Source: Dendrocalamus latiflorus (lineage: Eukaryota > Streptophyta > Magnoliopsida > Poales > Poaceae). From it: a stretch of DNA of 64,000 bases. Below, piece after piece: positions 36,542 to 49,279 of this stretch. A program made the translations under genes and the position numbers. The DNA lies in contig CM029646.1 of NCBI GenBank assembly GCA_017311315.1, positions 360,731 through 424,730 of the forward strand. The letters run 5' to 3'. Under the pieces are notes generated by a model. The model ran no database searches, was not told where the DNA came from, and saw only the letters and a list, made by a program, of their open reading frames with translations. Position 1 is the first letter of the stretch. The number at the start of each line of letters is the position of its first letter.

Positions 36542-39335
36542 TCAAGTCCATTCAAGGTGTTTGCCACTCAGTTTATTTCATCTCTCGATTTCACATACAT
36601 GGAGTTTGCGGTGCCCGTCAGAATTCGATTTTGAGGAAAGTTTAACACCGACGCGGATGGATTCAATGCATGCCAAATGAGGTAGGGCACATATGAATTC
36701 CATTCGAGGTGTTTGGCACTCAGTTTCATTGCGTGTCTCGATTTTGTCCGTATAGAGTTTGTTGTACCCGTTGAAACCCATTTTGATGGAAAGTTTAACA
36801 CTGAGTCGGATGGATTCAAAATCAATGTGGAAAATAGTTAGGGCACACGTGAAGTCCATTCGTTGTGTTTGGCGCTCAGTTTCATTTTGTCACTCGATTT
36901 CGTGCGAGTAGAGTTTAAAGTACCCGTCGGAATCCATTTCGGTGGAAAGTTTAACACGGAGTCAGACGGATTCAAAATATATGCCAAAATAAGTGGGGAT
37001 GCATATGAAGTCCATTTGGGGTATTTGGTACTCAGTTTCATTTCGTGACTCGATTTTGTATGCATGCAGTTTAGATTTCCCGTCGAAACCTATTTTGGAG
37101 GAAAGTTTCCCGTCGAGTTCGATGGATTCGAAATGCGTGCCAAAATGAGATATGATGCATGTCAAGTCCATTCAAGGTGTTCGCCACTCAGTTTATTTCA
37201 TCTCTCGATTTGACATACATGGAGTTTGCGATGCCCGTCAAAATTCGATTTTGAGGAAAGTTTTACACTGAGTCGGACGGATTCAAAATCAATGCGGAAA
37301 ATAGTTAGGGCACACGTGAAGTCCATTCGATGTGTTTGGCACTCAGTTTCATTTTGTCACTCGATTTCGTGCGAGTTGAGTTTAAAGTACCCGTTGGAAT
37401 CCATTTCGGTGGAAAGTTTGACACGGAGTCAGACGGATTCAAAATGGACGCCAAAATGAGTGGGGATGCATATGAAGTCCATTCGTGGTATTTGGTACTC
37501 AGTTTCATTTCGTGACTCGATTTCGTATGAATGCAGTTTACATTTCCCGTCGAAACCCATTTTGGAGGAAAGTTTACCGTCGAGTTGGATGGTTTCGAAA
37601 TGCGTGCCAAAATGAGATATGATGCATGTCAAGTCCATTCAAGGTGTTTGCCACTCAGTTTATTTCATCTCTCGATTTCACATACATGGAGTTTGCGGTG
37701 CCCGTCAGAATTCGATTTTGAGGAAAGTTTAACACCGACTCGGATGGATTCATTGCATGCCAAATGAGGTAGGGCACATATGAATTCCATTCGAGGTGTT
37801 TGGCACTCAGTTTCATTGCGTGTCTCGATTTTGTCCGTATGGAGTTTGTAGTACCCGTTGAAACGCACTTTGGTGGTAAGTTTTACACTGAGTCGGACGG
37901 ATTCAAAATCAACGCGGAAAATAGTTAGGGCACACGTGAAGTCCATTCGATGTGTTTGGCACTCAGTTTCATTTTATCACTCGATTTCGTGCGAGTTGAG
38001 TTTAAAGTACCCGTCGGAATCCATTTCGGTGGAAAGTTTGACACGGAGTCAGACGGATTCAAAATGGACGCCAAAATGAGTGGGGATGCATATGAAGTCC
38101 ATTCGTGGTATTTGGTACTCAGTTTCATTTCGTGACTCGATTTCGTGTGCATGCAGTTTACATTTCCCGTCGAAACCCATTTTGGGGGAAAGTTTACCGT
38201 CGAGTTGGATGGTTTCGAAATGCGTGCCAAAATGAGATATGATGCATGTCAAGTCCATTCAAGGTGTTTGCCACTCAGTTTATTTCATCTCTCGATTTCA
38301 CATACATGGAGTTTGCGGTGCCCGTCAGAATTCGATTTTGAGGAAAGTTTAACACCGACTCGGATGGATTCAATGCATGCCAAATGAGGTAGGGCACATG
38401 TGAATTCCATTCGAGGTGTTTGGCACTCAGTTTCATTGCGTGTCTCGATTTTGTCCGTATAGAGTTTGTTGTACCCGTTGAAACCCATTTTGGTGGAAAG
38501 TTTAACACTGAGTCGGATGGATTCAAAATCAATGTGGAAAATAGTTAGGGCACACGTGAAGTCCATTCGTTGTGTTTGGCGCTCAGTTTCATTTTGTCAC
38601 TCGATTTCGTGCGAGTAGAGTTTAAAGTACCCGTCGGAATCCATTTCGGTGGAATGTTTAACACGGAGTCAGACGGATTCAAAATATATGCCAAAATCAG
38701 TGGGGATGCATATGAAGTCCATTCGGGGTATTTGGTACTCAGTTTCATTTCGTGACTCGATTTTGTATGCATGCAGTTTAGATTTCCCGTCGAAACCCAT
38801 TTTGGAGGAAAGTTTCCCGTCGAGTTCGATGGATTCGAAATGCGTGCCAAAATGAGATATGATGCATGTCAAGTCCATTCAAGGTGTTCGCCACTCAGTT
38901 TATTTCATCTCTCGATTTGACATACATGGAGTTTGCAATGCCCGTCAGAATTCGATTTTGAGGAAAGTTTTACACTGAGTCGGACGGATTCAAAATCAAT
39001 GCGGAAAATAGTTAGGGCACACGTGAAGTCCATTCGATGTGTTTGGCACTCAGTTTCATTTTGTCACTCGATTTCGTGCGAGTTGAGTTTAAAGTACCCG
39101 TCGGAATCCATTTCGGTGGAAAGTTTGACACGGAGTCAGACGGATTCAAAATGGACGCCAAAATGAGTGGGGATGCATATGAAGTCCGGTCGGGGTATTT
39201 GATACTCAGTTTCATTTCGTGACTCGATTTCGTGTGCATGAAGTTTACATTTCCCGTCGAAACCCATTTTGGGGGAAAGTTTACCGTCGAGTTGGATGGT
39301 TTCGAAATGCGTGCCAAAATGAGATATGATGCATG
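36542..39335 (+). repeat. 18-mer super-repeat copy 2 (2,794 bp)
   Basis: Same 7-4-7 order as the block to its left, with matching private variants in the 4-mer at 37629-38248. A third 7-4-7 spacing follows (39336-42128), but its 4-mer (40422-41041) is made of 1'-2'-3' types, so it arose by a different exchange. Confidence 0.8.
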
Positions 39336-41041
39336 TCAAGTCCATTCAACGTGTTTGCCACTCAGTTTATTTCATCTCTCGATTTCACATACATGGAGTT
39401 TGCGGTGCCCGTCAGAATTCGATTTTGAGGAAAGTTTAACACCGACTCGGATGGATTCAATGCATGCCAAATGAGGTAGGGCACATATGAATTCCATTCG
39501 AGGTGTTTGGCACTCAGTTTCATTGCGTGTCTCGATTTTGTCCGTATAGAGTTTGTTGTACCCGTTGAAACCCATTTTGGTGGAAAGTTTAACACTGAGT
39601 CGGATGGATTCAAAATCAATGTGGAAAATAGTTAGGGCACATGTGAAGTCCATTCATTGTGTTTGGCACTCAGTTTCATTTTGTCACTCGATTTCGTGCG
39701 AGTAGAGTTTAAAGTACCCGTCGGAATCCATTTCGGTGGAAAGTTTAACACGGAGTCAAACGGATTCAAAATATATGCCAAAATCAGTGGGGATGCATAT
39801 GAAGTCCATTCGGGGTATTTGGTACTCAGTTTCATTTCGTGACTCGATTTTGTATGCATGCAGTTTACATTTCCCGTCGAAACCCATTTTGGAGGAAAGT
39901 TTCCCGTCGAGTATGATGGATTCGAAATGCGTGCCAAAATGAGATATGATGCATGTCAAGTCCATTCAAGGTGTTTGCCACTCAGTTTATTTCATCTCTC
40001 GATTTGACATACATGGAGTTTGCGATGCCCGTCAGAATTCGGTTTTGAGGAAAGTTTCACACTGTGTCGGATGGATTCAAAATCAATGCGGAAAATAGTT
40101 AGGCACACGTGAAGTCCATTCGATGTGTTTGCCACTCAGTTTCATTTTGTCACTCGATTTCGTGCGAGTTGAGTTTAAAGTACCCGTCGGAATCCATTTC
40201 GGTGGAAAGTTTGACACGGAGTCAGACGGATTCAAAATGGACGCCAAAATGAGTGGGGATGCATATGAAGTCCATTCGTGGTATTTGGTACTCAGTTTCA
40301 TTTCGTGACTCGATTTCGTATGAATGCAGTTTACATTTCCCGTCGAAACCCATTTTGGGGGAAAGTTTACCGTCGAGTTGGATGGTTTCGAAATGCGTGC
40401 CAAAATGAGATATGATGCATGTCAAGTCCATTCAAGGTGTTTGCCACTCAGTTTATTTCATCTCTCGATTTCACATACATGGAGTTTGCGGTGCCCGTCA
40501 GAATTCGATTTTGAGGAAAGTTTAACACCGACTCGGATGGATTCAATGCATGCCAAATGAGGTAGGGCACATATGAATTCCATTCGAGGTGTTTGGCACT
40601 CAGTTTCATTGCGTGTCTCGATTTTGTCCGTATGGAGTTTGTTGTACCCGTTGAAACCCATTTTGGTGGAAAGTTTAACACTGAGTCGGATGGATTCAAA
40701 ATCAATGTGGAAAATAGTTAGGGCACACGTGAAGTCCATTCGTTGTGTTTGGCGCTCAGTTTCATTTTGTCACTCGATTTCGTGCGAGTAGAGTTTAAAG
40801 TACCCGTCGGAATCCATTTCGGTGGAAAGTTTAACACGGAGTCAAACGGATTCAAAATATGTGCCAAAATCAGTGGGGATGCATATGAAGTCCATTCGGG
40901 GTATTTGGTACTCAGTTTCATTTCGTGACTCGATTTTGTATGCATGCAGTTTAGATTTCCCGTCGAAACCCATTTTGGAGGAAAGTTTCCCGTCGAGTTC
41001 GATGGATTCGAAATGTGTGCCAAAATGAGATATGATGCATG

Positions 41042-43214
41042 TCAAGTCCATTCAAGGTGTTTGCCACTCAGTTTATTTCATCTCTCGATTTCACATACAT
41101 GGAGTTTGCGGTGCCCGTCAGAATTCGATTTTGAGGAAAGTTTAACACCGACTCGGATGGATTCAATGCATGCCAAATGAGGTAGGGCACATGTGAATTC
41201 CATTCGAGGTGTTTGGCACTCAGTTTCATTGCGTGTCTCGATTTTGTCCGTATAGAGTTTGTTGTACCCGTTGAAACCCATTTTGGTGGAAAGTTTAACA
41301 CTGAGTCGGATGGATTCAAAATCAATGTGGAAAATAGTTAGGGCACACGTGAAGTCCATTCGTTGTGTTTGGCGCTCAGTTTCATTTTGTCACTCGATTT
41401 CGTGCGAGTAGAGTTTAAAGTACCCGTCGGAATCCATTTCGGTGGAATGTTTAACACGGAGTCAGACGGATTCAAAATATATGCCAAAATCAGTGGGGAT
41501 GCATATGAAGTCCATTCGGGGTATTTGGTACTCAGTTTCATTTCGTGACTCGATTTTGTATGCATGCAGTTTAGATTTCCCGTCGAAACCCATTTTGGAG
41601 GAAAGTTTCCCGTCGAGTTCGATGGATTCGAAATGCGTGCCAAAATGAGATATGATGCATGTCAAGTCCATTCAAGGTGTTTGCCACTCAGTTTATTTCA
41701 TCTCTCGATTTGACATACATGGAGTTTGCAATGCCCGTCAGAATTCGATTTTGAGGAAAGTTTTACACTGAGTCGGACGGATTCAAAATCAATGCGGAAA
41801 ATAGTTAGGGCACACGAGAAGTCCATTCGATGTGTTTGGCACTCAGTTTCATTTTGTCACTCGATTTCGTGCGAGTTGAGTTTAAAGTACCCGTCGGAAT
41901 CCATTTCGGTGGAAAGTTTGACACGGAGTCAGACGGATTCAAAATGGACGCCAAAATGAGTGGGGATGCATATGAAGTCCGGTCGGGGTATTTGATACTC
42001 AGTTTCATTTCGTGACTCGATTTCGTGTGCATGAAGTTTACATTTCCCGTCGAAACCCATTTTGGGGGAAAGTTTACCGTCGAGTTGGATGGTTTCGAAA
42101 TGCGTGCCAAAATGAGATATGATGCATGTCAAGTCCATTCAACGTGTTTGCCACTCAGTTTATTTCATCTCTCGATTTCACATACATGGAGTTTGCGGTG
42201 CCTGTCAGAATTCGATTTTGAGGAAAGTTTAACACCGACTCGGATGGATTCAATGCATGCCAAATGAGGTAGGGCACATATGAATTCCATTCGAGGTGTT
42301 TGGCACTCAGTTTCATTGCGTGTCTCGATTTTGTCCGTATAGAGTTTGTTGTACCCGTTGAAACCCATTTTGGTGGAAAGTTTAACACTGAGTCGGATGG
42401 ATTCAAAATCAATGTGGAAAATAGTTAGGGCACATGTGAAGTCCATTCGTTGTGTTTGGCACTCAGTTTCATTTTGTCACTCGATTTCGTGCGAGTAGAG
42501 TTTAAAGTACCCGTCGGAATCCATTTCGGTGGAAAGTTTAACACGGAGTCAAACGGATTCAAAATATATGCCAAAATCAGTGGGGATGCATATGAAGTCC
42601 ATTCGGGGTATTTGGTACTCAGTTTCATTTCGTGACTCGATTTTGTATGCATGCAGTTTACATTTCCCGTCGAAACCCATTTTGGAGGAAAGTTTCCCGT
42701 CGAGTATGATGGATTCGAAATGCGTGCCAAAATGAGATATGATGCATGTCAAGTCCATTCAAGGTGTTTGCCACTCAGTTTATTTCATCTCTCGATTTGA
42801 CATACATGGAGTTTGCGATGCCCGTCAGAATTCGGTTTTGAGGAAAGTTTCACACTGTGTCGGATGGATTCAAAATCAATGCGGAAAATAGTTAGGCACA
42901 CGTGAAGTCCATTCGATGTGTTTGCCACTCAGTTTCATTTTGTCACTCGATTTCGTGCGAGTTGAGTTTAAAGTACCCGTCGGAATCCATTTCGGTGGAA
43001 AGTTTGACACGGAGTCAGACGGATTCAAAATGGACGCCAAAATGAGTGGGGATGCATATGAAGTCCGTTCGGGGTATTTGATACTCAGTTTCATTTCGTG
43101 ACTCGATTTCGTGTGCATGCAGTTTACATTTCCCGTCGAAACCCATTTTGGGGGAAAGTTTACCGTCGAGTTGGATGGTTTCGAAATGCGTGCCAAAATG
43201 AGATATGATGCATG
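41042..43214 (+). repeat. 14-mer amplified block, copy 1 (2,173 bp)
   Basis: Two different 7-mers in tandem. Private markers shared with the next two copies are GGCACACGAGAAGTCC (about 41810), AAGTCCGGTCGGGG (about 41974) and GGTGCCTGTCAG (about 42196). The few differences seen include CACATGTGAATTCC here versus CACATATGAATTCC in the other copies. Confidence 0.88.
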
Positions 43215-45387
43215 TCAAGTCCATTCAAGGTGTTTGCCACTCAGTTTATTTCATCTCTCGATTTCACATACATGGAGTTTGCGGTGCCCGTCAGAATTCG
43301 ATTTTGAGGAAAGTTTAACACCGACTCGGATGGATTCAATGCATGCCAAATGAGGTAGGGCACATATGAATTCCATTCGAGGTGTTTGGCACTCAGTTTC
43401 ATTGCGTGTCTCGATTTTGTCCGTATAGAGTTTGTTGTACCCGTTGAAACCCATTTTGGTGGAAAGTTTAACACTGAGTCGGATGGATTCAAAATCAATG
43501 TGGAAAATAGTTAGGGCACACGTGAAGTCCATTCGTTGTGTTTGGCGCTCAGTTTCATTTTGTCACTCGATTTCGTGCGAGTAGAGTTTAAAGTACCCGT
43601 CGGAATCCATTTCGGTGGAATGTTTAACACGGAGTCAGACGGATTCAAAATATATGCCAAAATCAGTGGGGATGCATATGAAGTCCATTCGGGGTATTTG
43701 GTACTCAGTTTCATTTCGTGACTCGATTTTGTATGCATGCAGTTTAGATTTCCCGTCGAAACCCATTTTGGAGGAAAGTTTCCCGTCGAGTTCGATGGAT
43801 TCGAAATGCGTGCCAAAATGAGATATGATGCATGTCAAGTCCATTCAAGGTGTTTGCCACTCAGTTTATTTCATCTCTCGATTTGACATACATGGAGTTT
43901 GCAATGCCCGTCAGAATTCGATTTTGAGGAAAGTTTTACACTGAGTCGGACGGATTCAAAATCAATGCGGAAAATAGTTAGGGCACACGAGAAGTCCATT
44001 CGATGTGTTTGGCACTCAGTTTCATTTTGTCACTCGATTTCGTGCGAGTTGAGTTTAAAGTACCCGTCGGAATCCATTTCGGTGGAAAGTTTGACACGGA
44101 GTCAGACGGATTCAAAATGGACGCCAAAATGAGTGGGGATGCATATGAAGTCCGGTCGGGGTATTTGATACTCAGTTTCATTTCGTGACTCGATTTCGTG
44201 TGCATGAAGTTTACATTTCCCGTCGAAACCCATTTTGGGGGAAAGTTTACCGTCGAGTTGGATGGTTTCGAAATGCGTGCCAAAATGAGATATGATGCAT
44301 GTCAAGTCCATTCAACGTGTTTGCCACTCAGTTTATTTCATCTCTCGATTTCACATACATGGAGTTTGCGGTGCCTGTCAGAATTCGATTTTGAGGAAAG
44401 TTTAACACCGACTCGGATGGATTCAATGCATGCCAAATGAGGTAGGGCACATATGAATTCCATTCGAGGTGTTTGGCACTCAGTTTCATTGCGTGTCTCG
44501 ATTTTGTCCGTATAGAGTTTGTTGTACCCGTTGAAACCCATTTTGGTGGAAAGTTTAACACTGAGTCGGATGGATTCAAAATCAATGTGGAAAATAGTTA
44601 GGGCACATGTGAAGTCCATTCGTTGTGTTTGGCACTCAGTTTCATTTTGTCACTCGATTTCGTGCGAGTAGAGTTTAAAGTACCCGTCGGAATCCATTTC
44701 GGTGGAAAGTTTAACACGGAGTCAAACGGATTCAAAATATATGCCAAAATCAGTGGGGATGCATATGAAGTCCATTCGGGGTATTTGGTACTCAGTTTCA
44801 TTTCGTGACTCGATTTTGTATGCATGCAGTTTACATTTCCCGTCGAAACCCATTTTGGAGGAAAGTTTCCCGTCGAGTATGATGGATTCGAAATGCGTGC
44901 CAAAATGAGATATGATGCATGTCAAGTCCATTCAAGGTGTTTGCCACTCAGTTTATTTCATCTCTCGATTTGACATACATGGAGTTTGCGATGCCCGTCA
45001 GAATTCGGTTTTGAGGAAAGTTTCACACTGTGTCGGATGGATTCAAAATCAATGCGGAAAATAGTTAGGCACACGTGAAGTCCATTCGATGTGTTTGCCA
45101 CTCAGTTTCATTTTGTCACTCGATTTCGTGCGAGTTGAGTTTAAAGTACCCGTCGGAATCCATTTCGGTGGAAAGTTTGACACGGAGTCAGACGGATTCA
45201 AAATGGACGCCAAAATGAGTGGGGATGCATATGAAGTCCGTTCGGGGTATTTGATACTCAGTTTCATTTCGTGACTCGATTTCGTGTGCATGCAGTTTAC
45301 ATTTCCCGTCGAAACCCATTTTGGGGGAAAGTTTACCGTCGAGTTGGATGGTTTCGAAATGCGTGCCAAAATGAGATATGATGCATG
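43215..45387 (+). repeat. 14-mer amplified block, copy 2 (2,173 bp)
   Basis: Nearly identical to 41042-43214, with the same private markers at exactly +2,173 (for example CACGAGAAG at about 43987 and GGTGCCTGTCAG at about 44369). Confidence 0.88.
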
Positions 45388-47561
45388 TCAAGTCCATTCA
45401 AGGTGTTTGCCACTCAGTTTATTTCATCTCTCGATTTCACATACATGGAGTTTGCGGTGCCCGTCAGAATTCGATTTTGAGGAAAGTTTAACACCGACTC
45501 GGATGGATTCAATGCATGCCAAATGAGGTAGGGCACATATGAATTCCATTCGAGGTGTTTGGCACTCAGTTTCATTGCGTGTCTCGATTTTGTCCGTATA
45601 GAGTTTGTTGTACCCGTTGAAACCCATTTTGGTGGAAAGTTTAACACTGAGTCGGATGGATTCAAAATCAATGTGGAAAATAGTTAGGGCACACGTGAAG
45701 TCCATTCGTTGTGTTTGGCGCTCAGTTTCATTTTGTCACTCGATTTCGTGCGAGTAGAGTTTAAAGTACCCGTCGGAATCCATTTCGGTGGAATGTTTAA
45801 CACGGAGTCAGACGGATTCAAAATATATGCCAAAATCAGTGGGGATGCATATGAAGTCCATTCGGGGTATTTGGTACTCAGTTTCATTTCGTGACTCGAT
45901 TTTGTATGCATGCAGTTTAGATTTCCCGTCGAAACCCATTTTGGAGGAAAGTTTCCCGTCGAGTTCGATGGATTCGAAATGCGTGCCAAAATGAGATATG
46001 ATGCATGTCAAGTCCATTCAAGGTGTTTGCCACTCAGTTTATTTCATCTCTCGATTTGACATACATGGAGTTTGCAATGCCCGTCAGAATTCGATTTTGA
46101 GGAAAGTTTTACACTGAGTCGGACGGATTCAAAATCAATGCGGAAAATAGTTAGGGCACACGAGAAGTCCATTCGATGTGTTTGGCACTCAGTTTCATTT
46201 TGTCACTCGATTTCGTGCGAGTTGAGTTTAAAGTACCCGTCGGAATCCATTTCGGTGGAAAGTTTGACACGGAGTCAGACGGATTCAAAATGGACGCCAA
46301 AATGAGTGGGGATGCATATGAAGTCCGGTCGGGGTATTTGATACTCAGTTTCATTTCGTGACTCGATTTCGTGTGCATGAAGTTTACATTTCCCGTCGAA
46401 ACCCATTTTGGGGGAAAGTTTACCGTCGAGTTGGATGGTTTCGAAATGCGTGCCAAAATGAGATATGATGCATGTCAAGTCCATTCAACGTGTTTGCCAC
46501 TCAGTTTATTTCATCTCTCGATTTCACATACATGGAGTTTGCGGTGCCCTGTCAGAATTCGATTTTGAGGAAAGTTTAACACCGACTCGGATGGATTCAA
46601 TGCATGCCAAATGAGGTAGGGCACATATGAATTCCATTCGAGGTGTTTGGCACTCAGTTTCATTGCGTGTCTCGATTTTGTCCGTATAGAGTTTGTTGTA
46701 CCCGTTGAAACCCATTTTGGTGGAAAGTTTAACACTGAGTCGGATGGATTCAAAATCAATGTGGAAAATAGTTAGGGCACATGTGAAGTCCATTCGTTGT
46801 GTTTGGCACTCAGTTTCATTTTGTCACTCGATTTCGTGCGAGTAGAGTTTAAAGTACCCGTCGGAATCCATTTCGGTGGAAAGTTTAACACGGAGTCAAA
46901 CGGATTCAAAATATATGCCAAAATCAGTGGGGATGCATATGAAGTCCATTCGGGGTATTTGGTACTCAGTTTCATTTCGTGACTCGATTTTGTATGCATG
47001 CAGTTTACATTTCCCGTCGAAACCCATTTTGGAGGAAAGTTTCCCGTCGAGTATGATGGATTCGAAATGCGTGCCAAAATGAGATATGATGCATGTCAAG
47101 TCCATTCAAGGTGTTTGCCACTCAGTTTATTTCATCTCTCGATTTGACATACATGGAGTTTGCGATGCCCGTCAGAATTCGATTTTGAGGAAAGTTTCAC
47201 ACTGTGTCGGATGGATTCAAAATCAATGCGGAAAATAGTTAGGCACACGTGAAGTCCATTCGATGTGTTTGCCACTCAGTTTCATTTTGTCACTCGATTT
47301 CGTGCGAGTTGAGTTTAAAGTACCCGTCGGAATCCATTTCGGTGGAAAGTTTGACACGGAGTCAGACGGATTCAAAATGGACGCCAAAATGAGTGGGGAT
47401 GCATATGAAGTCCGTTCGGGGTATTTGATACTCAGTTTCATTTCGTGACTCGATTTCGTGTGCATGCAGTTTACATTTCCCGTCGAAACCCATTTTGGGG
47501 GAAAGTTTACCGTCGAGTTGGATGGTTTCGAAATGCGTGCCAAAATGAGATATGATGCATG
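45388..47561 (+). repeat. 14-mer amplified block, copy 3 (2,174 bp)
   Basis: Third copy of the block. Its one extra base is at 46549-46550, where GGTGCC(T)GTCAG reads GGTGCCCTGTCAG, containing both the C and the T found at that site in sister copies. Near 47176 it has GAATTCGATTT where copies 1 and 2 have GAATTCGGTTT. A more diverged relative with the same 7+7 order is at 38249-40421. Confidence 0.86.
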
Positions 47562-49279
47562 TCAAGTCCATTCAAGGTGTTTGCCACTCAGTTTATTTCA
47601 TCTCTCGATTTCACATACATGGAGTTTGCGGTGCCCGTCAGAATTCGATTTTGAGGAAAGTTTAACACCGACTCGGATGGATTCAATGCATGCCAAATGA
47701 GGTAGGGCACATATGAATTCCATTCGAGGTGTTTGGCACTCAGTTTCATTGCGTGTCTCGATTTTGTCCGTATAGAGTTTGTTGTACCCGTTGAAACCCA
47801 TTTTGGTGGAAAGTTTAACACTGAGTCGGATGGATTCAAAATCAATGTGGAAAATAGTTAGGGCACACGTGAAGTCCATTCGTTGTGTTTGGCGCTTAGT
47901 TTCATTTTGTCACTCGATTTCGTGCGAGTAGAGTTTAAAGTACCCGTCGGAATCCATTTCGATGGAAAGTTTAACACGGAGTCAAACGGATTCAAAATAT
48001 GTGCCAAAATCAGTGGGGATGCATATGAAGTCCATTCGGGGTATTTGGTACTCAGTTTCATTTCGTGACTCGATTTTGTATGCATGCAGTTTAGATTTCC
48101 CGTCGAAACCCATTTTGGAGGAAAGTTTCCCGTCGAGTTCGATGGATTCGAAATGCGTGCCAAAATGAGATATGATGCATGTCAAGTCCATTCAAGGTGT
48201 TCGCCACTCAGTTTATTTCATCTCTCGATTTGACATACATGGAGTTTGCGATGCCCGTCAGAATTCGATTTTGAGGAAAGTTTTACACTGAGTCGGACGG
48301 ATTCAAAATCAATGCGGAAAATAGTTAGGGCACACGTGAAGTCCATTCGATGTGTTTGGCACTCAGTTTGATTTTGTCACTCGATTTCGTGCGAGTTGAG
48401 TTTAAAGTACCCGTCGGAATCCATTTCGGTGGAAAGTTTGACACGGAGTCAGACGGATTCAAAATGGACGCCAAAATGAGTGGGGATGCATATGAAGTCC
48501 GTTCGTGGTATTTGGTACTCTGTTTCATTTCGTGACTCGATTTCGTATGAATGCAGTTTACATTTCCCGTCGAAACCCATTTTGGAGGAAAGTTTACCGT
48601 CGAGTTGGATGGTTTCGAAATGCGTGCCAAAATGAGATATGATGCATGTCAAGTCCATTCAAGGTGTTTGCCACTCAGTTTATTTCATCTCTCGATTTCA
48701 CATACATGGAGTTTGCGGTGCCCGTCAGAATTCGATTTTGAGGAAAGTTTAACACCGACACGGATGGATTCAATGCATGCCAAATGAGGTAGGGCACATA
48801 TGAATTCCATTCGAGGTGTTTGGCACTCAGTTTCATTGCGTGTCTCGATTTTGTCCGTATAGAGTTTGTTGTACCCGTTGAAACCTATTTTGGTGGAAAG
48901 TTTAACACTGAGTCGGATGGATTCAAAATCAATGTGGAAAATAGTTAGGGCACACGTGAAGTCCATTCATTGTGTTTGGCGCTCAGTTTCATTTTGTCAC
49001 TCGATTTCGTGCGAGTAGAGTTTAAAGTACCCGTCGGAATCCATTTCGGTGGAAAGTTTAACACGGAGTCAGACGGATTCAAAATATATGCCAAAATAAG
49101 TGGGGATGCATATGAAGTCCATTTGGGGTATTTGGTACTCAGTTTCATTTCGTGACTCGATTTTGTATGCATGCAGTTTAGATTTCCCGTCGAAACCTAT
49201 TTTGGAGGAAAGTTTCCCGTCGAGTTCGATGGATTCGAAATTCGTGCCAAAATGAGATATGATGCATGTCAAGTCCATT

